Positions 36,110 to 45,139 of a stretch of 64,000 bases of DNA are shown piece after piece. The DNA is from JADJXM01 sp937967285 (lineage in GTDB: Bacteria > Acidobacteriota > Blastocatellia > RBC074), in assembly GCA_050249535.1 (NCBI GenBank), contig JBFWQI010000001.1, forward strand, positions 186,001-250,000, in the 5' to 3' direction. Numbering within the stretch: position 1 is the stretch's first letter; each line of letters opens with the position of its first letter. The notes beneath the pieces are model-generated. The model was given only the letters and a program-made list of their open reading frames with translations, had not been told where the DNA came from and made no database searches. Both the position numbers and the translations under genes were made by a program.

Positions 36110-36533
36110 GTTCAAGCAGTAACCCCTCCCGGATGACCTATCTATGAAGACAAAATCCACCCGTTGATGGATATCGGCATAGAGAACAGCAACAGAGGAA
36201 AATGCGGAATTTTTCTCCTCGGTTCTCCCATTTTGCAACTGCCATTCCAGATGGATTTTTCACCCGGGCAATCTTTCGTTTCCTCACTTTTAATCGCTCA
36301 TGGTATCTGGTCGAAAGGTGTAAGTGTTATGTTTGAATGAGTTGCGGTGTTGGGTGTCGGCAATGTCCTGTATTTGACGCCTTCGGGCTGTCATGCGCCG
36401 ATGGTTGTGGAAATTCGCACAAGTGGGGAATAAATCGCAGGTTTGGAGGCATTATTAATGATATAAATCAGGCCTTGCGTTCGTAGGGAAGACTGCAATT
36501 CAACGGATGCGCCTGAACCGGGAGGCGTAAAAG
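36110..36533. other. Divergent regulatory region between the bc-cbb3 operon and the acyltransferase gene
   Basis: No gene is supported in these 424 bp. The region contains the CRP-like palindrome at 36406-36421, an AT-rich stretch at 36450-36475, and a small CGCCT/AGGCG stem (36510-36527) that includes part of the GGGAGG ribosome binding site of the gene at 36534. No confident -35/-10 pair was found for either direction. Confidence 0.45.
36406..36421. promoter_or_regulatory. Weak CRP-like palindrome TGTGG-N6-GCACA
   Basis: Each half matches four of five bases of the TGTGA-N6-TCACA consensus with the right 6-bp spacing, and the symmetry extends one base outwards on both sides (TTGTG...CACAA). 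It lies about 300 bp upstream of the bc-cbb3 operon start and about 115 bp upstream of the acyltransferase gene, so it could serve either. Confidence 0.3.
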
Positions 36534-37313
36534 ATGGAAGACTATCCGCGAAGCGTGGAAGGGATCCCCGAGCTGGCGGTGAGTGACGGGCGTTACCGAT
36601 TGAGGTTTCTGAGGGATGCGGCCGATCTGGAGAGGGTGCTCAGGCTGCGTTTCGAGGTTTTCAACCTGGAGCTCGGCGAGGGGCTCGAGTCCTCCTTTGA
36701 AACGGGTCTGGACCGTGACGAGTACGACCGATACTGTCATCATCTGGCGGTTGAAGATGTGCGAAGCGGGGCGATCGTCGGCACCTACAGGATGCAGACG
36801 AGTCGGATGGCAGAAAACGGAGCCGGTTTCTATACGGCGGAGGAGTTCGACCTGAGCGAGGTTCCGGCTGAGGTCCTGGCGGACTCCGTTGAGCTCGGTC
36901 GGGCATGCATAGACCGGGAGCATCGCAACACGCAGGTCCTCTATCTGTTGTGGAAGGGGCTGGCCGCCTACATCACGCACAATTCCAAACGTTATCTCTT
37001 CGGGTGCTGTTCGCTGACGAGTCTTGATCCGGAGGAAGGCCGGCAGGTCATGGCGCAGATCGAGCGCGAGGGGCTGCTCGACGACGCGATCAGAGTGAGT
37101 CCCCGGACGGGGATGGCCTGTTATCCGCACCGCATCAGCGGGGCGGTGGCGACAGAGGTGCGGTTGCCGCGGCTGTTTCGGACTTACCTTCGTTTCGGAG
37201 CGAAAGTATGCGGTGAGCCGGCCATCGACCGCCGGTTCGGAACGATCGACTACCTGGTCGTCTTCGACACTGCAAAGATGGATGATCACATGCGCAGGAT
37301 GTTCTTCGAATGA
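36534..37313 (+). CDS. OlsB-like GNAT N-acyltransferase
   Basis: 259 aa. The pattern LRLRFEVFNLELGEG, DRYCHHLAVEDVRSGAIVGTYRM, FYTAEEFDL, VELGRACID, LLWKGLAAYI and YLFGCCSL is that of the hemolysin/OlsB acyltransferase family (acetyltransf_5). OlsB uses 3-hydroxyacyl-ACP to N-acylate ornithine in aminolipid synthesis; the amino substrate here is unknown. GGGAGG 9 bp upstream supports the start. The next gene, a hydrolase-DedA-ATP-grasp fusion, starts 13 bp downstream, whereas OlsA, the usual partner, is absent. This suggests a lipid- or aminoacyl-modification pathway. Confidence 0.8.
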   Translation: MEDYPRSVEGIPELAVSDGRYRLRFLRDAADLERVLRLRFEVFNLELGEGLESSFETGLDRDEYDRYCHHLAVEDVRSGAIVGTYRMQTSRMAENGAGFYTAEEFDLSEVPAEVLADSVELGRACIDREHRNTQVLYLLWKGLAAYITHNSKRYLFGCCSLTSLDPEEGRQVMAQIEREGLLDDAIRVSPRTGMACYPHRISGAVATEVRLPRLFRTYLRFGAKVCGEPAIDRRFGTIDYLVVFDTAKMDDHMRRMFFE

Positions 37314-37326
37314 GCGGAAAGGGCGA

Positions 37327-39945
37327 GTGAGCGTGCGGAGATGGTCGAGACTCAGGCGGCTTGCAGCCACGCTGGCGGCGATCTATCTGGTTCTGCTCGT
37401 CTGGTCGCATTACGGGAGGCTGGCCGCGCGGCCCGTGCAGGTGAACCGTCCCGTCGTCGAGGTTCCGGCTGAGGGCGGGTCGGGGCGCGTAACGATAGCT
37501 CTTAACGAGCGATTCCCGGAGCGCGAGACGGGAGTGCCGCTGATCCTCATTCACGGCAGCCCCGGCAGCTCGGGAGATTTCAGCGGGATGGTCGGGCTGT
37601 TGAACGGGCGCCGAAGGGTGATTGCTCCCGACCTTCCGGGCTTCGGCGACTCGACGCGCGATGTGCCGGACTATTCGATCAGGGCCCATGCCGGATACGT
37701 CATCTCGATGATGGAGGCTCTGAGGATAGAACGCGCTCATCTGGCGGGCTTCAGCATGGGAGGCGGTGTCGTTCTCAACGTCTGCGATCTGGCGCCCGGG
37801 AAGGTCGAGTCGGTGGTTCTGTTCTCGGCGATCGGCGTGCAGGAGATGGAACTGCTCGGCGATTATCGCCTCAATCATGCGATTCACGGATTGCAGCTCG
37901 TCCTGCTGAAGATAATGCACCTCGTCCTGCCGCTCTCACCGGAGTTTGCCCGGGCGGATATCTCCGTACCCTACGCCAGGAATTTTTACGATACCGACCA
38001 GCGGCCTCTGCGGGGAATCCTCGAAGGATACCGCGGTCCGATGCTGATCATTCACGGGCGCAAAGACTTTCTGGTTCCGGTCGAGGCGGCCCTCGAGCAT
38101 CATCGCATCGTGCCGCAGAGCGAGCTCGTCCTGACGGATTCCGATCATTTCATGGTCTTCCGCGAGCCGGCGATGCCCGCTGAGACGATCAACGCGTTCC
38201 TGGATCGGGTCGAGTCGGGACGGGTGCAGAGTCTTGAAGATGCGACCCCGGATAGACGGAAGGCCGCCGGACGGCCGTTCGATCCGGCCGATCTGCCGCG
38301 ATTTGTCGGGATTACTGCGCTGGTCGTGATGCTGCTGCTCGCAGCGGCGACTCTCGTCAGTGAAGATTTGACATGTATTGCCGCCGGCATCATGGCGTCT
38401 CAGGGGCGTCTCTCGTTCGGCCTGGCGACGCTCGGCTGTTTTGCGGGTATATTCGTCGGGGATCTTCTGCTTTACTTCGCGGGCAGGTGGATAGGTCGCC
38501 CCGCACTGAAGGCGCCGCCGCTGAAATGGATCATCAGCGCCGCGGATCTGGACATAAGCTCGGAATGGTTCAGTCGCCAGGGGCCGAAGGTCATTCTGCT
38601 GAGCCGGTTTCTGCCCGGAACGCGGCTGCCGTCGTACTTCGCCGCGGGGGCGCTCGAGACTTCGTTCCGGCTCTTCGCATTCTACTTCCTGATCGCATGC
38701 GCGATCTGGACCCCGATGCTGGTCGGCCTGTCGATGCTGCTCGGCCGGGAGCTGGTCGAACACTCTGTTGCCGGTACCGGGCTCTGGGGCATCGTCCTCG
38801 CGGTCCTGCTGATATGGATTGCGGTCAGACTGCTGATCAGGGCGCTGACGCACAGGGGAAGGCGGCTGCTTCTTTCATCCTGGCGCCGATTGACGAGATG
38901 GGAGTTCTGGCCGGCGCCGATCTTCTATCTGCCGGTCGCCGTCCGCATTGCGGGATTGATGATCAGATATCGAAGCCTGACGGTCTTTACCGCCGCCAAT
39001 CCGGCGATTCCAGGCGGCGGCTTCATCGACGAGTCCAAGGCGGAGATCCTGAACGGCCTTGCGGGGACGCCGGAATTCCTGCCGCAATGGGCGTTGATCG
39101 ATCATCACAAGCCGGTCGTCGAGCGATTCGATCACGCCGTAGCCTTCATGAAATCCAACGGGCTCGATTACCCGATCGTCCTCAAGCCGGATGCCGGGCA
39201 ACGCGGATCCGGCGTGGCCATTATCCGCGACGCACTGCAGTTGAGAAGTTATCTCGATCTTGCCGATTACGACGTGCTGCTGCAGGAATTCATTCCGGGG
39301 GATGAATTCGGCATCTTCTATTACCGTTACCCCGGGGACCGCGCCGGTCGAATCTTCGCGATCACGGAAAAGCGGTTTCCAGTCGTCATCGGAGACGGAG
39401 ATCGGACGCTCGAACAGCTGATACTGGACGACGATCGAGCGATCTGCATGGCGGATTATCTGCTCAGGCTGCATACCTCGCGACTGAACGAGATGATACC
39501 CGCAGGTCGCGAGTTCCGTCTGGTCGAACTCGGCACGCACAGCCGGGGCGCACTCTTTCTCGACGGAGGGCGGATCGCGACCCCGGAGCTGGAACAGGCG
39601 ATCGACCGGATCAGTCGCGGTTTCGAGGGATTCCATTTCGGCCGCTACGACATCCGGACCGGCAGTCTCGACGAGTTGATGGCCGGGCGCAACTTCAAGG
39701 TGATCGAACTCAACGGCGTCACCTCAGAGGCGACCAGCATCTACGATCCGGCGAACTCCGTCTTCGACGCATGGCGGGTGCTTTTCAGGCAGTGGCGGAT
39801 CGCCTTCGAGATCGGCGATCGGAATCGAAAGCTCGGCGCTCGACCTGCGGCGCCCCTCGAACTTATCGCCTCCATCCTGAGGTATCGCAGCAAATCGACA
39901 GCTCACGAACGGTACGCGGCGGGGCCGCCGACTTCCGTGCGATGA
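37327..39945 (+). CDS. Triple fusion: alpha/beta hydrolase, DedA-type membrane domain and ATP-grasp ligase
   Basis: 872 aa from the GTG at 37327 (AAAGGG just upstream); upstream in-frame ATGs overlap the previous gene and give no sensible sequence. After a membrane helix (about 10-26) an alpha/beta hydrolase domain (about 60-300) shows HGSPGSS, nucleophile Ser143 in GFSMGGG, Asp247 in GRKDFLVP and His274 in SDHFMVF. A VTT/DedA membrane domain (about 327-507) has LSRFLPGTRLPSYFAAG. The C-terminal ATP-grasp domain (about 550-840) has IVLKPDAGQRGSGVAI, LLQEFIPGDEFGIFYYR and NFKVIELNGVTSEAT. Such a chain could activate and attach a carboxylate to a lipid-linked amine, but this is inference. It is encoded directly after an OlsB-like gene and ends 10 bp from the opposing AAA-WD40 gene. 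Confidence 0.8.
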   Translation: MSVRRWSRLRRLAATLAAIYLVLLVWSHYGRLAARPVQVNRPVVEVPAEGGSGRVTIALNERFPERETGVPLILIHGSPGSSGDFSGMVGLLNGRRRVIAPDLPGFGDSTRDVPDYSIRAHAGYVISMMEALRIERAHLAGFSMGGGVVLNVCDLAPGKVESVVLFSAIGVQEMELLGDYRLNHAIHGLQLVLLKIMHLVLPLSPEFARADISVPYARNFYDTDQRPLRGILEGYRGPMLIIHGRKDFLVPVEAALEHHRIVPQSELVLTDSDHFMVFREPAMPAETINAFLDRVESGRVQSLEDATPDRRKAAGRPFDPADLPRFVGITALVVMLLLAAATLVSEDLTCIAAGIMASQGRLSFGLATLGCFAGIFVGDLLLYFAGRWIGRPALKAPPLKWIISAADLDISSEWFSRQGPKVILLSRFLPGTRLPSYFAAGALETSFRLFAFYFLIACAIWTPMLVGLSMLLGRELVEHSVAGTGLWGIVLAVLLIWIAVRLLIRALTHRGRRLLLSSWRRLTRWEFWPAPIFYLPVAVRIAGLMIRYRSLTVFTAANPAIPGGGFIDESKAEILNGLAGTPEFLPQWALIDHHKPVVERFDHAVAFMKSNGLDYPIVLKPDAGQRGSGVAIIRDALQLRSYLDLADYDVLLQEFIPGDEFGIFYYRYPGDRAGRIFAITEKRFPVVIGDGDRTLEQLILDDDRAICMADYLLRLHTSRLNEMIPAGREFRLVELGTHSRGALFLDGGRIATPELEQAIDRISRGFEGFHFGRYDIRTGSLDELMAGRNFKVIELNGVTSEATSIYDPANSVFDAWRVLFRQWRIAFEIGDRNRKLGARPAAPLELIASILRYRSKSTAHERYAAGPPTSVR

Positions 39946-39955
39946 CGGTCAGTAT

Positions 39956-42900
39956 TTACCTGGCCCACCAGAGATAGACCCTTCCGTTGAGTCCGCCCGA
40001 AACCAGCAGGTCGTTCTGAAAGGAGAATTCGAGATCGGTGACTGCTGTCTTCTGCCTGGCCAGGGTGGTCATTTCAAGGCCGGTATCCGGATCCCATAGT
40101 TTGATCATTCCGTCAACGCTGCCGGACGCGAGTCGGGTGCCGTCGGGACTGTAGACGATCTTCTTGATTCCAGTCGAATGCCCCTCCATTTTCAAATGCT
40201 CGGTCCCGAGTTTCCAGTTCCAGATCCTGATCGTCCGATCATAGCCGGCCGAAGCCAGCCAGTTCCCGTCGGGCGAAAAACTGATCGTCCAGATCTCATT
40301 CTTGTGGCCGAGCAGGGAAGCGTGGAGACTGCGTGTCGCGACGTTCCAGATATGGATTACATGATCGTCGCCGGCGGTTGCCAGAAATTTTCCATCGGGC
40401 GAGAAAGCCACTGATTTGACGCCATGTTTATGCAGATCGAAGGTCGCCAGCCGCTTCAGAGTTGCGGCATCCCAGATAATCGCCTTGTGATCCCTGTCGC
40501 CCGTGGCGATCAGCTTTCCGTCGGGCGAAAATCTGATGCTGAAGACATATCCGGCGTAACCGGAAAGTTTAGCCATCAGACGATGCGAGCGAACATCCCA
40601 GATCCCGACGGTCTGATCTCTCAACGCCGCCGCGATGATCTTTTCATCCGGAGAAAAAGCCAGATCGTTGATCCGGAAATCTGTGGCGATCTCACCCAGC
40701 GAACGGCGCGTTCTCAGATCCCACAGGTTTATCGTGGTATCGTTGGCCACCGCCAGCGTGGAACCGTCCCGGGTCAGTTTGGTGCCTGAGATATGATCGC
40801 TGCCCTGAGAAATCATGTTCCTCGCACCGGTGTTGGCTGTATCCCATAACCGGACTCCGAAATCATCGCTGGCCGTCACCAGCAGCGGCTGATGACGTGA
40901 ATACTCTATCGATCTGATCTCGTCGGAGTGGCCCCGAATAGTGTCGATCAGTTCCAGACTCTGCGGATCCCATATCCTGATGATACGATCAACCCCAGCG
41001 GAGGCGAGATAGCGCCCGTTGACTGAAACGGTGAGTCCGTTGACGGGCTGGTCCTGCCCGATGAGCGCTCCAGTCCGTTCATAGCTTTTCGTATCCCATC
41101 TGAAAATCTCACCGCCGGATGAGCCTGTGAAGAGATTCTTCCCGTCAACGGAAAAGACCGATGTATAGACGCTTGCTTTGTGCCTGTCGAGGACCCGGAT
41201 TTCAGTCCCGCGGTCAACGTCCCACATTCTGACCGTCTTGTCCTCCCCGGTCGAAACCAGTTGCTTTCCATCCCTGGAAAAGATGACCGACCATACCCAG
41301 TCGGAGTGTCCGCGCAGCGTCTTGAGCCTTTTCCCCGTCTTTGCGTCCCACAGGATGATCAGCTTGTCCCAACCGCTGGTGGCGAGAAGCCTGCCGTCCG
41401 GCGAATAGTCAACGCCGCAGACTCTGCCCTCATGCCCGTTGAGCGTGACCAGTTCGCGCCCGGTCGCTGCATCCCAGACGATCGCCCTGCAGTCCCAGCC
41501 CGCGGAAGCCAGGCTCCTGCCGTCGGGCGAATACGCGACCCTCCAGATCTGATCCGTATGTCCCTTGAGGCTCATTCGTTGCGATCCGGTCGACAGGTCC
41601 CATATTCTGATCGTCTCATCCTTGCCTGCTGTCGCGAGCATCTTTCCGTCGGGCGAGAATCTGGCCGTCGTAGCGATATCATCGTGCATGTACTGCGCCT
41701 TCTCTCCATTCAGAAGGCCGTTGAAGTATCTCCACTCGAAGCCTTTCTGATATTCACGCTGATTCCGGATCCCGTCTCCTCGCAAGAGAACCTTGAGTCC
41801 GTTGATATTCGCTGTCTCCCATGCCTGAGCCGCCAGATTCATATTGGCGGCAGAGAGCATCCTCGTGGCCTTGATCTCCTCCTCGATCGCCGTATTGCGC
41901 TGTTGCCAGGAATATATTCCGAGCACGGAGATAATCAGTATTATAGATAGCAGAACGCCTGACGTTTTGAGGGCCCCGCGCAGATAGGCTCTTTTCTGCC
42001 GTCGCAGCTCCCCGTCCGGCATGTTCTCCAGTATCCAGTTCTGGTCGAAGACGTGGCCGTAGATGCGATTCCGGACCTTCAGGCTGCCTTCCTCCAGTCG
42101 CGTGATGCCCGAGAGCTTGAGCACCGTGAAGACGGGGCTGTGTTCGTCGTCGAGAACCGGGGTGAGCCGCCGCTGGCCCAGAATCCTCGAATACTGGTTG
42201 AGGAGTTCGGCCTGATCGATGTCGCTGCGCAGCAGCCGCTCCCGCACGAAGAGCAGGTTGTCGTCGCGCTCGCGCGCCTGCGGCGACAGAAACAGTTCCT
42301 CGCAGACGCGGTCCACATCCGACTCCCTGCCGATTGCCGGATCGGTCGAAATTCGCTGGCACAGCCGCTGTGTCAGGTAAGGATGGCCGTTGGTCCAGTG
42401 GAAGACCCTGCGCAGAATTCGCCGGCTTTGCTCCTCGTCGCGATTGAGCCCCTCCGCCAGCTTCATCGCTTCGGATTCAGAGAAATCGAGCAGTTCTATC
42501 CTTTGCCCGATATTGAACGGAGTCATCAGCGGATTGCGTATCAGATCGGCCGGCGTCGCCACTCCCAGCAGGCAGAATGTGAGCTTGTTCAGGTCGGGAC
42601 TCACCGTTCTCCGGTTGAAGAACTCGCGAATGCCGGCAAAGAACTCGTCGGTATTGAACGACATGCTGCGGACCGCATCGATCTCGTCGATGAAGATGAT
42701 CAGCCGGTCGCGGATCTTCGGCAGCACCTGAATGAGGATGGCCGACATCCACCTCTGCAGCGGCCCGAGCAGGGTCATGTTCCGCCAGTAGTCGAGCAGA
42801 TCCTCCTCCATTTCGAGCTGCTGTCCAACCTGCGAGAGCAGGCCGCCATACCATTGCTCGACGCTCACGTTCTGCCCGATCGATGTCAGATCCAGCACCG

Positions 42901-43099
42901 CCACGCTCAGACCCGTCTCCTTCAGCCTGCGCGCGGTCCGCACCATGAGCGATGATTTGCCCATCTGCCGCGGAGTCAGCACATAGCAGAACTCACCGCC
43001 CAGCAGACCCTCGAAGAGCTCATGGTCGGCGCGCCTCGGGATATAACACGCCGCGTCCCTGCCGAGCGTTCCGCCCGCGATATAGTATCCGGCGCTCAT
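39956..43099 (-). CDS. AAA-like ATPase with membrane helix and 14 WD40 repeats
   Basis: 1047 aa. The N-terminal AAA_35-type ATPase (about 1-350) has YYIAGGTLGRDAACYIPR, P-loop TPRQMGKSSL at 42-51 and Walker B LIIFIDEIDAV near 135. One membrane helix follows (about 374-392), then 14 WD40 repeats from about 455 to the end, enough for two seven-bladed propellers. Its start overlaps the stop of the winged-helix/AAA gene by 4 bp (ATGA), so the two are translated together and probably act as a pair. Ligand and output are unknown; the domain plan parallels the unrelated nSTAND/WD40 protein at 12187. Confidence 0.88.
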   Translation of the reverse strand: MSAGYYIAGGTLGRDAACYIPRRADHELFEGLLGGEFCYVLTPRQMGKSSLMVRTARRLKETGLSVAVLDLTSIGQNVSVEQWYGGLLSQVGQQLEMEEDLLDYWRNMTLLGPLQRWMSAILIQVLPKIRDRLIIFIDEIDAVRSMSFNTDEFFAGIREFFNRRTVSPDLNKLTFCLLGVATPADLIRNPLMTPFNIGQRIELLDFSESEAMKLAEGLNRDEEQSRRILRRVFHWTNGHPYLTQRLCQRISTDPAIGRESDVDRVCEELFLSPQARERDDNLLFVRERLLRSDIDQAELLNQYSRILGQRRLTPVLDDEHSPVFTVLKLSGITRLEEGSLKVRNRIYGHVFDQNWILENMPDGELRRQKRAYLRGALKTSGVLLSIILIISVLGIYSWQQRNTAIEEEIKATRMLSAANMNLAAQAWETANINGLKVLLRGDGIRNQREYQKGFEWRYFNGLLNGEKAQYMHDDIATTARFSPDGKMLATAGKDETIRIWDLSTGSQRMSLKGHTDQIWRVAYSPDGRSLASAGWDCRAIVWDAATGRELVTLNGHEGRVCGVDYSPDGRLLATSGWDKLIILWDAKTGKRLKTLRGHSDWVWSVIFSRDGKQLVSTGEDKTVRMWDVDRGTEIRVLDRHKASVYTSVFSVDGKNLFTGSSGGEIFRWDTKSYERTGALIGQDQPVNGLTVSVNGRYLASAGVDRIIRIWDPQSLELIDTIRGHSDEIRSIEYSRHQPLLVTASDDFGVRLWDTANTGARNMISQGSDHISGTKLTRDGSTLAVANDTTINLWDLRTRRSLGEIATDFRINDLAFSPDEKIIAAALRDQTVGIWDVRSHRLMAKLSGYAGYVFSIRFSPDGKLIATGDRDHKAIIWDAATLKRLATFDLHKHGVKSVAFSPDGKFLATAGDDHVIHIWNVATRSLHASLLGHKNEIWTISFSPDGNWLASAGYDRTIRIWNWKLGTEHLKMEGHSTGIKKIVYSPDGTRLASGSVDGMIKLWDPDTGLEMTTLARQKTAVTDLEFSFQNDLLVSGGLNGRVYLWWAR

Positions 43100-44490
43100 C
43101 TGGATGTGATCCTTTCAGCCAGGTACTGCCGGTAGAGCTCGCACCTCAGCGTCGCTTCGCGCGCGGTATCGCCTCTGACGATTCCCGCGCTTCTGAGCCT
43201 GTAAAACGCCTCGTTCGAATCGCAGCTCCTGCCCTCCAGCACCTTCACCACCAGGCCTCGCAACTCATCGTCCCTGATCAGTATCAGCAGGACGCGGTTC
43301 AGGTAGTCTCCGTATATCCCGTCTTCCCGCGATGCCGTCCCGAGGATCTCGTCGAGCCCGGTCCCCCGCACGCTCATCTCCCACAGCGTCCGGTTGACCA
43401 GATACGGATGCCCGCCGATAAGCCTGAACATGCGCTCGATCTCCTGCTTTGATTTGAGCGGCGATCCGTACCGGAGATTCAGTTTTTCGATCTGAGGTAT
43501 CGTGAAGTCATCCAGATAGAGCCTCGTTCCGACATTGAACGGCGACTGGTTGAGGTCCGTGATGAAGAGATGCGCCTCGGTCGCATAGCAGATCGCCATC
43601 GTCAGCCGCCCCCACGGGCCGTCCGGTTCGAGCGCCCTCTTGTTGTGCCACGACCTGAACAACCCGAAAACATCGCTGCCATAGTCCCTGTTGAAGAGCC
43701 TGTCCACCTCATCCAGCCCCCAGACTACCGGCTCCTCGATCCGTCCCAATATCTCCTTCCGCCAGTAACGCTCGAAATTGCTGCTCGCTCCGATCGAAGC
43801 GTCCCAGAAGTCGCCGGGCCTCGTCTTCAGCTCGAGCTGCTCCGCTATCTCGTCCGCCAGCATGAAAAAGAATTTGTCGATCGAATCCAGATTGCTCGCA
43901 TTCAGATTCTGAAGGTCCGTGATCACCACTCGCGACCCCCGCGACCGCGCCATCTGCAGGCCGCGCGCCAGCAGGGAAGTCTTGCCGACCTGTCGCGCCC
44001 CCTTGATCAGCACCAGAGAGTCGCGCCGCGCGAGCGCCTGATAGAAATCTCCGTCGATATCCCGCTCGACATAGATCCGCGAACCGATCGGCATCGCTCC
44101 CCAGACGGGGGTCAGCTCGGCCTGGATCTCGGGCGGCACGACCGCAGGCTCCCCGTCGATCACTGAAACGTCCGCCACGAAACTGTACCCGCGACCGGGA
44201 TAGGTGACGATGAATCTGTGATCCACATGACTCTCGCCCAGATGCTTCCTCAATAACGATATGTTGACCGGCAGATTGCTGTCCTCGACTATAGCTCCCG
44301 ACCATACCTCCCGGATGATCGCCTCCTTTTCCAGCACCCGACCCCGGTTCTCCACCAGCAACTGCAGCAACTCGAATGACTTCGGCGTCAACGGCACCGC
44401 CTGATCGTCCTTCATCAGTATCCGTTTCCTGGTGTCCATCTGATACCGGTCAAAGCTGTAAATGCTCATTCCGTCCGCCTCGATATCCAT
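43096..44490 (-). CDS. Winged-helix DNA-binding domain fused to an AAA-like ATPase
   Basis: 464 aa from the ATG at 44490; the frame is open further upstream but that part does not align with the domain. An OmpR/PhoB-type winged helix (about 8-107: LTPKSFELLQLLVENRGRVL, RKHLGE, IVTYPGRGYSF) is followed by an AAA_35-type ATPase with P-loop IKGARQVGKTSL at 162-173 and Walker B VWGLDEVDRLF near 285. There is no receiver domain, so ATP binding rather than phosphorylation probably controls DNA binding. Four-base overlap with the downstream AAA/WD40 gene implies a joint function, possibly an ATP-switched sensor and regulator. Confidence 0.85.
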   Translation of the reverse strand: MDIEADGMSIYSFDRYQMDTRKRILMKDDQAVPLTPKSFELLQLLVENRGRVLEKEAIIREVWSGAIVEDSNLPVNISLLRKHLGESHVDHRFIVTYPGRGYSFVADVSVIDGEPAVVPPEIQAELTPVWGAMPIGSRIYVERDIDGDFYQALARRDSLVLIKGARQVGKTSLLARGLQMARSRGSRVVITDLQNLNASNLDSIDKFFFMLADEIAEQLELKTRPGDFWDASIGASSNFERYWRKEILGRIEEPVVWGLDEVDRLFNRDYGSDVFGLFRSWHNKRALEPDGPWGRLTMAICYATEAHLFITDLNQSPFNVGTRLYLDDFTIPQIEKLNLRYGSPLKSKQEIERMFRLIGGHPYLVNRTLWEMSVRGTGLDEILGTASREDGIYGDYLNRVLLILIRDDELRGLVVKVLEGRSCDSNEAFYRLRSAGIVRGDTAREATLRCELYRQYLAERITSR

Positions 44491-45139
44491 TAATAAGTTA
44501 TTGGAAAATTTAATGTCCCAATTAAGGACTTTCTGAACCGAAAAGAGGTATAAAACGCCCCGAAGTTGAATTTTATCGCATCCGCGGTAAAAGAGGAACT
44601 TCAGGATATTTTTCAGAGTTGACGGCATCAGGCAGGAGTGAGACTTCATTTTTGCGGTTCCTGAAAAGATACGGCTTCGAGTAATCAGCTCGTCCGAATT
44701 ATTGCGTCTCGGCCACAGCAGCTTAAGGGCACACTAAGCTCGGCCAGTATACGCTCAGCCTCGATTATGACTCATCAATCCTGAGCGGCCTCCCATGCTC
44801 ATGATGAGATATCCTCGATGGGTATTTGATGATCATTGTTCCTCCTTTGAGGTGACGGCCTGGGGCCATAGTAAATCTATGGGCTTCAAGGCCGTTCTTT
44901 TTTTTCTACCCCGGATCAATCTTCCCCCATTCATTACTCCCGCCTTTCCTCTTTTAATGCGTAAATTTACGCAGATTCGCATCCCTATGCTCAATAAAAT
45001 CAATAGTTAGAATCCGGTACGCGCTTTGCAGTCATATCGGCGAGATTGTTTTTTTTGATCGGAATTTGCGGAAAATTACATCCGTCTGATAACCGGCAGA
45101 AGATCGGTTTCGACAGCGAATAGAGAAACAGAGGAAAAG
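44491..45139. other. 649-bp divergent AT-rich regulatory region
   Basis: It lies between the winged-helix/AAA gene (minus) and the Crp-family gene (plus). It holds T tracts (44899-44907 and 45049-45056), the 16-bp palindrome at 44958-44973, and GAGGAAAAG immediately before the ATG at 45140. A 71-codon frame at 44795-45010 has no coding character that I can see. No tRNA or other RNA gene was recognised. Confidence 0.5.
44958..44973. promoter_or_regulatory. Perfect 16-bp palindrome TGCGTAAATTTACGCA
   Basis: Every base pairs with its symmetric partner and there is no spacer. It lies about 170 bp upstream of the Crp-family gene in a low-GC region. It does not match the TGTGA consensus, so another dimeric regulator is more likely to bind. 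Confidence 0.45.

Noticed and set aside
44795..45010. 71-codon frame upstream of the Crp-family gene
   Set aside because: Located in a low-GC regulatory stretch, lacks a ribosome binding site and shows no family pattern.
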